This document shows positions 26,044 to 35,083 of a stretch of DNA of 64,000 bases, one piece after another; positions within the stretch are counted from its first letter, which is position 1; each line of letters opens with the position of its first letter. Under the pieces are notes generated by a model, which did no database searches, was not told the DNA's origin, and was given only the letters and a program-made list of their open reading frames with translations. Made by a program: the position numbers and the translations under genes. The DNA is from Rhodobacteraceae bacterium F11138 (lineage in GTDB: Bacteria; Pseudomonadota; Alphaproteobacteria; Rhodobacterales; Rhodobacteraceae): positions 62,001 through 126,000 of the forward strand of contig JAEKDP010000004.1 of NCBI GenBank assembly GCA_016521575.1. Reading direction: 5' to 3'.

Positions 26044-26908
26044 AAACATACTGACCTTGCCCTGCTGGCAGGGGGAATTGACCGCCGAACCATTGTCCGG
26101 CGGGCTGTCCAATGAAATCTGGAAAGTTACCGACGCGAATGGCGCCCATGTCGTGCGGCTGGGTCAGGATTACCCCTTTCATCACGTCAGCCGCGCGCGC
26201 GAAGCAATGACGGCGCGCGCCGCCCATGCGGCGGGCTTTGGTCCTGCGGTTCAACATGCGGGTCCCGGTGTGATGGTCACCGAATTCATCAACGCCCGGA
26301 CCTGGCAAGCTGCGGATCTGCGCGACAATCCCGAACGGGTGGCGCGGCTGCTGGCGAAATTCCACAGCACCATGGCGCCACAGATTACCGGGGCGGCGTT
26401 CCTGTTCTGGCCGTTTCATGTGATCCGCGATTATGCCCATGGATTGACCGCAACCGATCATGCGGGGGATCTGCCCGGCTTTCTGGCCCTGTCGCGCGAA
26501 ATGGAAGCCGCCCAGGTGCCGCTGCCGATCATATTCGGCCACCATGATCTGCTGCCTGCGAATTTTCTGGATGATGGCTCGCGCCTTTGGCTGATCGACT
26601 ATGAATACGCGGGCTTTGGCACCGCACTGTTCGATCTGGCGGGCGCGGCGTCGAATGCGGAAATGAGCGCAGAACAAGCCGATGCGCTGCTGGCCGTCTA
26701 TTTCGGAACCAAACCGGACGCTTCGCTGATGCGCGCGTTTGATGCGATGCAGGTCGCCTCGCTGCTGCGCGAGACGCTTTGGGCCAGGGTGTCGGGGCTT
26801 CATCTGACCGCACCCGGCGTGGATTATGACGCCTATGCCACCGAAAACCATGACCGTCTTCTGGACGCAATCGAAACATATCGCAGCCGCTGGGGGAACG
26901 CGCCATGA
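26030..26908 (+). CDS. Choline/ethanolamine kinase-like phosphotransferase (first copy)
   Basis: A 292-residue APH/choline-kinase-fold protein starting at ATG 26030 (ribosome site GAGAGGG). N-lobe: PLSGGLSNEIWKVTDANGAH and VVRLGQDYPFHHVSRAREAM. C-lobe: Brenner-type catalytic motif IIFGHHDLLPANFLDDG (catalytic Asp in HHD, Asn in PAN) and metal-binding Asp in LWLIDYEYAGFGTALFDLAG. These residues are intact, so it should transfer phosphate from ATP to a small hydroxylated amine such as choline or ethanolamine. It overlaps the permease gene upstream and the flavoprotein gene downstream (ATGA), so import, phosphorylation and oxidation are probably coordinated. Antibiotic phosphotransferase activity is unlikely in this setting. 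Confidence 0.82.
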   Translation: MAIPENILTLPCWQGELTAEPLSGGLSNEIWKVTDANGAHVVRLGQDYPFHHVSRAREAMTARAAHAAGFGPAVQHAGPGVMVTEFINARTWQAADLRDNPERVARLLAKFHSTMAPQITGAAFLFWPFHVIRDYAHGLTATDHAGDLPGFLALSREMEAAQVPLPIIFGHHDLLPANFLDDGSRLWLIDYEYAGFGTALFDLAGAASNAEMSAEQADALLAVYFGTKPDASLMRAFDAMQVASLLRETLWARVSGLHLTAPGVDYDAYATENHDRLLDAIETYRSRWGNAP

Positions 26909-29343
26909 CCTTGCCGAAACAGGCGCAGATCGTCGTGATCGGAGGCGGCATCATCGGGTGTTCCACCGCCTATCACCTGGCCCGGGATCACAAGGCCGAT
27001 GTCATTCTGCTGGAGCAGGGCAAGCTGACCTCGGGTTCGACCTGGCATGCGGCGGGTCTGGTGGGACAGCTGCGATCTTCGGCCTCGATCACCCAGGTCC
27101 TGAAGTATTCGGTTGATCTGTACAAACGGCTGAATCAGGAAACCGGGCTGGAAACCGGGTGGAAAATGTCGGGATGCCTGCGGCTTGCCACGACACAGGA
27201 CCGATGGACGGAATATCGCCGTCTTGCCACCACGGCCGGAAGTTTCGGGATGGATATGCATCTGATTTCCGCGGATGAGGTCAAAACCATGTGGCCGCTG
27301 ATGGACACCGCAGATCTTGTCGGCGCGTCCTGGTTGCCCACTGACGGTCAGGCCAACCCGTCCGACATCACGCAATCGCTTGCCAAGGGGGCCCGCATGC
27401 ATGGCGCGCAGCTGTTCGAAGGCATCCGCGTCACCGGTTTCACCATGCAAGATGGCCGTATCACCCATGTCCAGACCGATCAGGGCAACATCGCCTGCGA
27501 AAAGGTGGTCAATTGCGCGGGTCAATGGGCGCGCCAACTGGGCGAAAAGGCGGGCATATCGGTGCCGCTACAACCGATCAGGCACCAGTATATCGTCACT
27601 GAACCCATCGCGGGCCTGTCGACCGACGCCGCCACGATCCGCGATCCGGACAAAGGCACCTATTTCAAGGAAGAGGTCGGCGGTCTGGTCATGGGCGGGT
27701 ATGAACCGAACCCGCAACCCTGGACCACCGGCGATGTGCCGGACGACTGGGAATTCGGACTTTTCGAGGATGATTTCGATCATTTCGAACAGCATATGAA
27801 CGCGGCCATTGACCGTATTCCGGCGCTTGCGGACGCGGGCGTCAAACAGATGATCAATGGCCCGGAAAGCTTTACACCGGATGGCAATTTCATTCTGGGG
27901 CGGGCTGCCGAATGCGCCAACATGTATGTCGGTGCGGGGTTCAACGCCTTTGGCATCGCCGCAGGTGGCGGTGCGGGCTGGGTTCTGGCGGAATGGACCA
28001 CGACAGACGAAGCGCCACTGGATCTGTGGGTTGTGGACATCAACCGGTTCTCGGACATGCACCGGGACCGGCAATGGGTCTGCGATCGCACTTGCGAAGC
28101 CTACGGCAAACACTATGCGGTCGCTTTTCCCCATGCCGAGATGGAAACCGGCCGCCCGCGCATCACATCGCCGCTCTATGACCGGCTCAAGACGCGCGGT
28201 GCGGTGTTTGGCTCGAAACTGGGCTGGGAACGTCCGAACTGGTTCGCACCTCAGGGCATGGAACCGCGCGACGTGTTGTCGATGGGGCGGCAGAACTGGT
28301 TCGATGCCGTCGGGCGGGAACACGCACAGGTTCGCCAGGGTGTCGGACTGTTCGATCAATCGTCCTTTGCCAAGTACGAGGTGACTGGACCCGATGCCCA
28401 AGCGGCGCTGGACCTGATTTGCGCGAATGACGTGACCAGGCCGCCCGGCCGGCTGACGTATACCCAGTTGCTGAACACGCGCGGCGGAATCGAGTCCGAC
28501 CTGACGGTTGCGCGTCTTGCCGACGATCTGTTCTACATCGTCACGGGCACCGGGTTTCGCACCCACGATCTGAACTGGATCAACGATCATTTGCCGTCCG
28601 GCAACGTGGCTGTGCGCGACGTGACCGAGGACTGGGGCACCCTGTCCCTGATGGGCCCAAAGGCGCGCGATGTACTGTCCCGTGTCACCAGCGCCGATCT
28701 CGGGAACGATGCCTTCCCCTTCGCCCATGTCCGTGAAATCGAGATTTCAGGGGCCGTGGCGCGGGCCTTGCGCGTTACATATGTCGGCGAACTGGGGTGG
28801 GAACTGCATGTTCCGCTTGCCGCCACCGGCGCGGTTTACGACGCTCTGATGCAGGCCGGAGCAGGCGAGGGCCTGTGCCCGATCGGCTATCGCGCGCTTG
28901 AGTCCCTGCGCCTGGAAAAGGGTTATCGCGCGTGGTCGTCTGACATTACGCCGAATGACACCCCGTTCGAGGCCGGGCTTGGCTGGGCCGTCAAGATGCG
29001 CAGCAACACGCCGTTCATCGGCCGCGAGGCGCTGGAACGCAAACAGGCGGCCCCTTTGACCAAACGCCTTGCTGGCTTTCTGGTCGAGGATCAGAATGCC
29101 GTTCTGCTGGGCCGTGAAACCATACTGCGCAATGGCGTCCCGGTCGGGTATCTGACGTCCGGCGGATATGGCTATACGCTGGGGGCAGGGCTGGGGCTGG
29201 GATATGTCAGAAACCCTGACGGCCTGTCCGATGATTGGTTGAAGAACGGGTCATACAGTCTTGTTGTAGCAGGAGAAACTGTTCCGGCAAGCCTGGGAAT
29301 GAAGCCATTTTACGAACCAAAGAACACACGGGTCAAAGCCTGA
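26905..29343 (+). CDS. Dimethylglycine/sarcosine dehydrogenase-like flavoprotein with GcvT domain
   Basis: An 812-residue two-part protein. Residues 8-370 are a DAO-type FAD domain: dinucleotide motif VVIGGGIIGCSTAYHLARD and GSTWHAAGLVGQL, the motif where related enzymes attach FAD covalently. An FAO_M linker follows. Residues about 425-800 are a GcvT/T-protein folate domain with FDQSSFAKYEVTGPDAQAAL, YVGELGWELHVPL and LRLEKGYRAWSSDITP. Such enzymes demethylate dimethylglycine, sarcosine or related N-methyl amines and pass formaldehyde to tetrahydrofolate as methylene-THF. Last gene of the ABC-transporter operon, overlapping the kinase gene by four bases. Substrate is inferred, not proven. 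Confidence 0.88.
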   Translation: MTLPKQAQIVVIGGGIIGCSTAYHLARDHKADVILLEQGKLTSGSTWHAAGLVGQLRSSASITQVLKYSVDLYKRLNQETGLETGWKMSGCLRLATTQDRWTEYRRLATTAGSFGMDMHLISADEVKTMWPLMDTADLVGASWLPTDGQANPSDITQSLAKGARMHGAQLFEGIRVTGFTMQDGRITHVQTDQGNIACEKVVNCAGQWARQLGEKAGISVPLQPIRHQYIVTEPIAGLSTDAATIRDPDKGTYFKEEVGGLVMGGYEPNPQPWTTGDVPDDWEFGLFEDDFDHFEQHMNAAIDRIPALADAGVKQMINGPESFTPDGNFILGRAAECANMYVGAGFNAFGIAAGGGAGWVLAEWTTTDEAPLDLWVVDINRFSDMHRDRQWVCDRTCEAYGKHYAVAFPHAEMETGRPRITSPLYDRLKTRGAVFGSKLGWERPNWFAPQGMEPRDVLSMGRQNWFDAVGREHAQVRQGVGLFDQSSFAKYEVTGPDAQAALDLICANDVTRPPGRLTYTQLLNTRGGIESDLTVARLADDLFYIVTGTGFRTHDLNWINDHLPSGNVAVRDVTEDWGTLSLMGPKARDVLSRVTSADLGNDAFPFAHVREIEISGAVARALRVTYVGELGWELHVPLAATGAVYDALMQAGAGEGLCPIGYRALESLRLEKGYRAWSSDITPNDTPFEAGLGWAVKMRSNTPFIGREALERKQAAPLTKRLAGFLVEDQNAVLLGRETILRNGVPVGYLTSGGYGYTLGAGLGLGYVRNPDGLSDDWLKNGSYSLVVAGETVPASLGMKPFYEPKNTRVKA

Positions 29344-29352
29344 ACCGATCCA

Positions 29353-29976
29353 TCAGGTGCGGCGCAGGACCACGGCCCGGCCGGGGGCCGTTGCGGCATC
29401 TCCGGGCATCGAGACATAGGGCTCTGTCGTGGCAACCATGGTCAGTTTGTCGCTGTCGGCCACCGCTGCGGCCATGCTGTCGGTCCAAAGCGTGCCTTTT
29501 ACCGTAATCACCAGCGTGCCGCCCGGCGCCGTGATCCGCGCCAGCTCTGGCAGGGCTTCGGCGCCGACATGCCCGGTTGTGAAAACCCCGGTTGAAATCA
29601 CTGCCTTGTACGCGCCGTCCTCAAACGGCAGATCCTTGCCCAGTGCCAGACAATGCAAATCCCGATAGCCCCCTTTTGCCTTGGCAACGTCAAGCATTCC
29701 CTGGCTGATATCCAGACCATCGACCGTCGGATAGCCAAGTATGCCAAGCCATCCCCCGACCAGCCCGGTGCCGGCGCCCGCATCCAGAATGGGGCTTGCG
29801 CCCGCTTCCAGATGCCGCGCGAGCAAGGCCACGGCGACCGATGGATGGCGATACCCCGCCTGCGACATATCCGTGTCATATGCCCCGGCCCAGGCGTCGT
29901 AATGCGCCGCGATTTCCTCTGGGCTTCGCGCCGCGTAAACCGAGGCCAATGGCCCCGTATGCTCTTGTTTCTTCAT
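29353..29976 (-). CDS. Class I SAM-dependent methyltransferase
   Basis: A 207-residue Rossmann methyltransferase. Motif I is ILDAGAGTGLVGGWLG (SAM binding), followed by VDGLDISQGMLDVAK and the motif IV/V region DLPFEDGAYKAVISTGVFT. The N-terminus IAAHYDAWAGAYDTDM resembles WBSCR27/UbiE-like small-molecule methyltransferases. The substrate is unknown. It faces the convergent flavoprotein gene and is divergent from the second choline-kinase-like gene across 90 bp, so it lies inside the quaternary-amine cassette. Methylation of an amine or a carboxylate is possible, but the sequence does not decide. Confidence 0.85.
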   Translation of the reverse strand: MKKQEHTGPLASVYAARSPEEIAAHYDAWAGAYDTDMSQAGYRHPSVAVALLARHLEAGASPILDAGAGTGLVGGWLGILGYPTVDGLDISQGMLDVAKAKGGYRDLHCLALGKDLPFEDGAYKAVISTGVFTTGHVGAEALPELARITAPGGTLVITVKGTLWTDSMAAAVADSDKLTMVATTEPYVSMPGDAATAPGRAVVLRRT

Positions 29977-30066
29977 CGGTCATTCTCCTGCTTGCCCCAT
30001 GCTAGCCAAGCCCCGCCAGATGTGGAAGTCTTGACGCTGATTGTGACTGAAACAAGGATGCGTTCA

Positions 30067-30972
30067 ATGTCAACGGAAGAAGCCCGGGCTCGTGCGGCGC
30101 TTGCAAATATCCCGAACCTGACCGGAAAGACGGACCCGTTGATCCGTCTGGGCGGGCTGACCAATATCGTGTTTCAAGCCGGAGAATATGTCTTGCGTCT
30201 GCCCGGTGACGGCACCGAAGAATATATCGACCGCGCCAACGAAGCCGCCGCGGCCCAAGAGGCCGCCCGCGCCGGTGTCGGTCCCGAGGTCATCCATGCC
30301 GATGCCGAGAGTGGGATCATGGTCACACGTTTTATCGCGAATGCCACGACAATGACGCCTGCGGGATTTCAGAACCGCGCCGGGGCGGCGGCCCGCGCCG
30401 GCAAGGCCTTTGCGCGTCTTCACCGCTCGGGTGCGCAGTTTCCCGCCCGGTTCGAGCTGTTCGCGATGATCGAGGATTATCTGCGCATTCTGTCGACCAA
30501 GGATGTCGCGTTGCCAGCCGGATACCATGATGTCGTCGCCGAGGCGGACGCGGTGCGGCAGGCATTGGATCGCGATCCGGTCCCGCCTGTTGCCTGTCAT
30601 TGCGATCCGTTGTGCGAGAATTTTCTGGATACCGACGGGAAGATGTGGATCGTCGATTGGGAATACTCGGGTATGAACGATCCGATGTGGGATCTGGGTG
30701 ATCTTTCGGTTGAGGGCGAATTCGACGACGCGCAGGATGCCGAAATGCTGACCGCCTATTTTGACGGTGAGCCACCCGCGCGGGATCATGCGCGGATGGT
30801 GATATACAAGGCGATGTGTGATCTGCTCTGGACGCTGTGGGGATTGATCCAGTTGGCCAACAACAATCCCGCCGAGGATTTCCGCGCCTATGCCGATGGC
30901 CGTTTCGCCCGGTGCAAGGCGCTGATGGCAAAGCCGGAATTCGCGCGCCATCTGAGCGTGCTGTCACGCTGA
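30067..30972 (+). CDS. Choline/ethanolamine kinase family phosphotransferase (second copy)
   Basis: A 301-residue choline-kinase-like protein. AAGGA at 30054-30058, eight bases before ATG 30067, favours that start over the ATG at 30058. N-lobe: LIRLGGLTNIVFQAG and YVLRLPGDGTEEYIDRANEA, the latter typical of the ChoK/LicA family. Catalytic loop: VACHCDPLCENFLDTDG, with Asp and Asn present, then the metal-binding MWIVDWEYSGMNDPMWDLGD. It is closer to true choline/ethanolamine kinases than the 26030 copy. It is transcribed alone, divergent from the methyltransferase, and ends at the strong hairpin shared with cyoD. It likely phosphorylates choline or ethanolamine in the cytoplasm. Confidence 0.85.
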   Translation: MSTEEARARAALANIPNLTGKTDPLIRLGGLTNIVFQAGEYVLRLPGDGTEEYIDRANEAAAAQEAARAGVGPEVIHADAESGIMVTRFIANATTMTPAGFQNRAGAAARAGKAFARLHRSGAQFPARFELFAMIEDYLRILSTKDVALPAGYHDVVAEADAVRQALDRDPVPPVACHCDPLCENFLDTDGKMWIVDWEYSGMNDPMWDLGDLSVEGEFDDAQDAEMLTAYFDGEPPARDHARMVIYKAMCDLLWTLWGLIQLANNNPAEDFRAYADGRFARCKALMAKPEFARHLSVLSR

Positions 30973-30998
30973 CGGGGCAAGAAATGCTGACTCGGAAG

Positions 30999-31047
30999 AC
31001 CGGGAACCGGGTGGCGCATCACCATGTTGCGCCCTCCGGTTCCCGGT
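30999..31047. terminator. Bidirectional hairpin between the choline-kinase-like gene and cyoD
   Basis: ACCGGGAACCGG (30999-31010) pairs perfectly over 12 bp with CCGGTTCCCGGT (31036-31047); an inner GGCGCA/TGCGCC pairing extends it. It fills the gap between two convergent stop codons. No T-run follows, so it may work as a roadblock or a 3'-end stabiliser rather than a classic intrinsic terminator. Confidence 0.6.
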
Positions 31048-31338
31048 TCAGTACCCCATGCGCCAGTTCAGGTTCGCCATCACCCAGATCGTTCCGCCGA
31101 CCATGATGAACGCCACCACCATCGTGAATGCCAGCGAACCGGCCCTTTCGCGGTGCCGCCTGCCTATCCCAAGGAAAAAGTGCAGATGCACCGCGATCTG
31201 GGCGATTGCGCACAGCCCGATCAGCCACAGCGTCGCGTCACGCGACAGCCAGGCCCCGGCGACGCAGGCAAAGGGAATGGCCGTCAGCAGAACCGCCAGC
31301 GCGAATCCGGTGAATATCGTGGCGTGGTCCCGCATCAT
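31048..31338 (-). CDS. cyoD: Cytochrome o ubiquinol oxidase subunit IV
   Basis: A 96-residue protein with three transmembrane helices, matching CyoD. The diagnostic block IGLCAIAQIAVHLHFFLGIG contains the QxxVHLxFFL pattern of subunit IV, and the C-terminal helix FIMVGGTIWVMANLNWRM is equally typical. The subunit has no cofactor and helps assemble the CuB-heme o centre. Its start overlaps the cyoC stop by four bases. It is the last gene of a cyoABCD operon; no cyoE (heme o synthase) follows, so that gene must lie elsewhere. Confidence 0.93.
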   Translation of the reverse strand: MMRDHATIFTGFALAVLLTAIPFACVAGAWLSRDATLWLIGLCAIAQIAVHLHFFLGIGRRHRERAGSLAFTMVVAFIMVGGTIWVMANLNWRMGY

Positions 31339-31925
31339 ATCAACTCCGGCAAATACACCAGCGAGAAAACCCCGATCCAGACGATATCCAGGAAATGCCA
31401 GAACAGGGTCAGCCGCGCCAGACGTGACAGGACGGCAGGCGACGCCGGGCGCAACATGAATTGAACGATCAGGGTCCCGATCCAGATCAACCCCGCCGCC
31501 ACATGCAGCCCGTGGGTGCCCACCAGGGTAAAGAACGCCGACAGATAGCCGCTGCGTTGCGGGCCTGCTCCGGCGGATACGAACTGGGCCAGCTCGCGCA
31601 GTTCAAGCACCAGAAATCCGGCCCCCAAAAGCGCCGTCAACACCATCCAGAAAACAGTCGCGGCAATGGATCGTCCGTTCGCGGCGGTGTGGTGGGCCAG
31701 GGCGATTGTAAGGCTGCTGGCCAGCAACAGGCCGGTCTGGAGCGTCAAATTCGCGAGATCGAACAAGTCGCGCCCGCCGGGTCCTCCGGCCAGATTGGGG
31801 GACATGACGACAAAGGTGGCGAAGATCAGCCCGAACAGGATCGCATCGCTCATCAGATAGAGCCAGAAACCGAAATCGCTTTCGGACTCCTTTGACCGGG
31901 TCTGGGTATCCGAAAGCATGGTCAT
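31335..31925 (-). CDS. cyoC: Cytochrome o ubiquinol oxidase subunit III
   Basis: A 196-residue protein with five predicted helices. FGFWLYLMSDAILFGLIFATF is the typical N-terminal helix, and LVGTHGLHVAAGLIWIGTL is the conserved subunit III block with GTHGxHV. LTLFWHFLDIVWIGVFSLVYL closes the protein with the WHFxDxVW motif. This is the short quinol-oxidase form rather than the longer cytochrome-c-oxidase CoxC. It overlaps cyoB upstream and cyoD downstream by four bases each, so translation of the operon is coupled. Confidence 0.94.
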   Translation of the reverse strand: MTMLSDTQTRSKESESDFGFWLYLMSDAILFGLIFATFVVMSPNLAGGPGGRDLFDLANLTLQTGLLLASSLTIALAHHTAANGRSIAATVFWMVLTALLGAGFLVLELRELAQFVSAGAGPQRSGYLSAFFTLVGTHGLHVAAGLIWIGTLIVQFMLRPASPAVLSRLARLTLFWHFLDIVWIGVFSLVYLPELI

Positions 31926-33877
31926 GTCACGTCACCGGTCTCGCCCGGAGTTACGCGCATTTCCGTATGCTCTGCAAAGGAACGCCCGATCATTGTTGCC
32001 GCGATCAGCCCCAGTCCCGCCGCGGCCAGCCACCAGATATACCAGATTGCGCCGAACCCCACCCAAAATCCGCCAAGGCCGATCAAGATCCCGCTCACCG
32101 AGTTTTTCGGCATGTCAAAGCTGTCAGCCGGTTGGTGGGGCATCGGCTGTGCGGCCTGTTTCGCCGCGTGAAAGGTGTCCCGTTCGGCCACCAGCGGCAC
32201 CGTGTCGAAATTCCACGCCGGTGGCGGCGAACTGGTCGACCACTCCAGCGTGCGGCCATCCCAGGGATCGCCTGTCGCGTCTGTCAGCCGGGCGCGATCC
32301 CGGATGCTGACCCACAGCTGCATTCCCAGCGACACGATCCCCAGAAAGATCAGACAGGCCCCCAAAAAGGCCAGGATCAGCCAGGGGTGCCAGGCCGGGT
32401 TGGCATAGCTTGACATCCGGCGCGGCATTCCCAGCAGCCCGGTCACATAAAGCGGCATGAAAGCCAGGGTGAACCCCACGGCCCAGAACCAGAACGCGCG
32501 CAGGCCCCAGGTCCGGTCGAGGCGAAAACCGAACGCCTTTGGGAACCAGTACATATAGCCGGCGACATAGCCGAACAACGCGCCTGGAATGACCATGTTG
32601 TGGAAATGCGCGACCAGAAAGGTTGTGTTGTGCGTGGAATAGTTGATCGGCGGAATGGCCAGCAGAACCCCGGTCATGCCTCCGATCACGAACAGGCACA
32701 TGAAACCGACGGTAAAGGCCATGGGCGGCTCGAACCGGATCCGTCCCCGGTACATGGTGAACATCCAGTCAAATACCTTGACCCCGGTCGGAACGGCAAT
32801 GATCATCGTCGCGATCCCGAAAATCGCATTGACATTGGCGCTGGCCCCCATGGTGAAGAAATGGTGCAGCCAGACGGTAAAGGACAACAGCGCAATCACC
32901 GCGGTGGCATAGACCAGCGAAGTATAGCCATACAGCCGTTTCGACGAGAATGTCGCCACCACTTCGGAAAAAATGCCAAACGCGGGCAGGATCAGGATAT
33001 AGACTTCGGGATGTCCCCAGATCCAGAACAGGTTCATGTAGTTCATCGCATTGCCACCACTGTCGATGGTAAAGAAATGCAGCCCCAAGGTCCGGTCCAG
33101 CGCCAGCATCGCGGTCGATACGGTCAGCGCGGGAAAGGCAAACACGATCAGGATACTGGCACAAAGCGTGGTCCAGACAAACATCGGCATCCGCATCAGG
33201 GTCATCCCGGGTGCCCGCTTGCGCAGAATGGTGACGATGAAATTGATCCCGGTCAGCGTCGTTCCAACCCCGCTGATCATGATCGACCAGATCCAGTAAT
33301 CCACCCCCACGCCGGGTGTGAACCGAACCTCGGAATAGGGCGGGTATCCGGTCCAGCCTGCGGTCGAGAACTTGCCGATCACCAGCGAAATCAACATCAA
33401 TCCCGCTCCGGCGGCGGTCAGCCAGAAGCTGATCGCGTTCACGGCCGGGAAGGCCACGTCACGCGCTCCGATCTGCAGGGGCACGACAAAATTCATCAGC
33501 CCGGTCACGAAAGGCATTGCCATGAAGAAGATCATGATCGTTCCGTGGCTGCTGAAGATCTGTTCGAAATGTTCCGGTGGCAGATAGCCTTCGCTGCTAT
33601 AGGACAGCGCCTGTTGCAGACGCATCATGATTGCATCCACAAAACCCCGGATCAGCATGATCAGGGCCAGTATGACGTACATGATGCCGATGCGTTTGTG
33701 ATCAAGCGAGGTCAGCCAGCCTGACCACAGGTCGCGCCAACGCCCCAGCCATGTCACCAGCGCCAGAAACCCCAGCCCGCAGCCAACCGTGACCAGCGCA
33801 CCGCATAGCGCGACCCAGCTGTAGAAAGGAAGGGCCTGCATGCCCAGACGTCCCAGAAGAATGGTCGGTTCATCCAT
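31922..33877 (-). CDS. cyoB: Cytochrome o ubiquinol oxidase subunit I
   Basis: A 651-residue heme-copper oxidase subunit I. The active-site residues are visible: FWIWGHPEVYILILPAFG with the His-Tyr crosslink pair, LHHFF with the two CuB histidines, the K-channel lysine in PTGVKVFDWMF, and VAHFHNMVIPGALFG with the heme-ligand histidines. The N-terminal extension with about two extra helices and the long C-terminal extension are characteristic of CyoB rather than CoxA. It reduces oxygen to water and pumps protons with electrons from ubiquinol. It begins one base inside the cyoA stop (TGATG overlap). Confidence 0.96.
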   Translation of the reverse strand: MDEPTILLGRLGMQALPFYSWVALCGALVTVGCGLGFLALVTWLGRWRDLWSGWLTSLDHKRIGIMYVILALIMLIRGFVDAIMMRLQQALSYSSEGYLPPEHFEQIFSSHGTIMIFFMAMPFVTGLMNFVVPLQIGARDVAFPAVNAISFWLTAAGAGLMLISLVIGKFSTAGWTGYPPYSEVRFTPGVGVDYWIWSIMISGVGTTLTGINFIVTILRKRAPGMTLMRMPMFVWTTLCASILIVFAFPALTVSTAMLALDRTLGLHFFTIDSGGNAMNYMNLFWIWGHPEVYILILPAFGIFSEVVATFSSKRLYGYTSLVYATAVIALLSFTVWLHHFFTMGASANVNAIFGIATMIIAVPTGVKVFDWMFTMYRGRIRFEPPMAFTVGFMCLFVIGGMTGVLLAIPPINYSTHNTTFLVAHFHNMVIPGALFGYVAGYMYWFPKAFGFRLDRTWGLRAFWFWAVGFTLAFMPLYVTGLLGMPRRMSSYANPAWHPWLILAFLGACLIFLGIVSLGMQLWVSIRDRARLTDATGDPWDGRTLEWSTSSPPPAWNFDTVPLVAERDTFHAAKQAAQPMPHQPADSFDMPKNSVSGILIGLGGFWVGFGAIWYIWWLAAAGLGLIAATMIGRSFAEHTEMRVTPGETGDVT

Positions 33878-34740
33878 CAGTGTCCTGCCTCGTTGCCACT
33901 GTGATGCGACATGCCGCCGTGGGCCGCGATGCGTTTGGCAAAGAAGTCCACGGGCACGGTCCCATAGTATCGAACCGGGTCAGCCACGCTGGGTTTGCTG
34001 AGCTTGGCAAAGGACGCCGCGTTCAACGCCGTGCCCGTGCTGCGTGCCTTGGTGACCCAGTCGTCGAATTCCTGCTCCGGCAGCGCCAGCGCGGCAAAGG
34101 TCTGGGCGGCGAAACCGCCGCCCGAAAACTGCATGTTGCGGCCTTCGGACCGGCCCGGCGTATCGGCCCGCAGGTTCAGCCGGGTTTCCATGCCCGCCAT
34201 GGCATAGATCTGCCCTCCAAGCGCCGGTATCATAAAGGAATTCATGGCCACTTCGGACGTCAGCCGGAAAGTCACCGGTCGTCCCACCGGCAGGGCGACC
34301 TCGTTCACCGTCGCGATGCCCTGCTCGGGATAGATGAACAGCCATTTCCAATCCAGGGCAATGGCCTGAACCACCAGAGGCGGCGCGCCGGGCAGCGGTT
34401 TGTAAGGGTCCAGCGCATGGGTCTTGTTCCAGACCATCGTGCCAAGAATGGCAATGATCAGCGCGGGAATGCCCCAGGTCACGATTTCAACCGCCAGAGA
34501 TCGGTCCCAGTCGGGTTGATGCAGAGCCTTTCCCGTGGCGCGATAGCGCCAGGCAAAAAACAGGGTCGCGGCTATCACAACCAGAACGAGCGCCAACATC
34601 AGGCCGAAGGCCTGAAGCATCAATATGTTCTGCGCTGTGGCGATGGGCCCTGTCACATGCTGCCTTTCGCGTTCGATCACGCCCCGTTGCCCATCCCGGT
34701 GAGAAGAAAAACCGGAATACGGGAAAACCTTGGCCGACAC
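33877..34740 (-). CDS. cyoA: Cytochrome o ubiquinol oxidase subunit II
   Basis: A 287-residue subunit II. Two helices (about 38-60 and 82-103) precede a periplasmic cupredoxin domain with IALDWKWLFIYPEQGIATVNEV and MIPALGGQIYAMAGMETRLNL. The CuA ligands (CxxxC and associated His) are missing, which marks a quinol oxidase. The usual signal peptide with a lipobox cysteine is absent: residues 1-35 are hydrophilic and poorly conserved. The true start may be a GTG downstream (34680) or there may be a degenerate N-terminus. First gene of cyoABCD and divergent from the DUF3302 operon. Confidence 0.9.
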   Translation of the reverse strand: MSAKVFPYSGFSSHRDGQRGVIERERQHVTGPIATAQNILMLQAFGLMLALVLVVIAATLFFAWRYRATGKALHQPDWDRSLAVEIVTWGIPALIIAILGTMVWNKTHALDPYKPLPGAPPLVVQAIALDWKWLFIYPEQGIATVNEVALPVGRPVTFRLTSEVAMNSFMIPALGGQIYAMAGMETRLNLRADTPGRSEGRNMQFSGGGFAAQTFAALALPEQEFDDWVTKARSTGTALNAASFAKLSKPSVADPVRYYGTVPVDFFAKRIAAHGGMSHHSGNEAGH

Positions 34741-35083
34741 TGTATGAATGTTTCGGTATTGTGCAATGCCGCGTTGCCGTTGTTTCGCCCCTGGCGCGAG
34801 TTGTCGCTAACCCCTACAGGCGGGCGTGGGGCATGTGCGGGATCTGAAATCGCCGTCACAGCCCCCGGCAACAAGCAAATAGAGGCACGGATCGTGGCCG
34901 ATGAATTTTCACCAAACCGTCCCGATATCGCGACCAGGTTGCATATTTTGGCAAAAATTGCCCAGGGACGTGCGCTTGGGTCAAAAAATGATGGACAAGC
35001 AGTCGCAATCCCGAAAATGTTTGGAACAAGACTGGCTGAACCTGTCGCCCGGTCGGAAATTTGAAAAATTGGACAGAGGGAAA
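34741..35083. other. Divergent intergenic region between cyoA and the DUF3302-HlyD-NodT operon
   Basis: A 343-bp gap. Frames reading into it from 34901 (plus) and 34874 (minus) lack family features and are treated as leader sequence. Promoters for both operons must lie here. GAGGGAAA just before 35084 is the ribosome site of the DUF3302 gene. No gene or RNA element is recognised. Confidence 0.55.
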
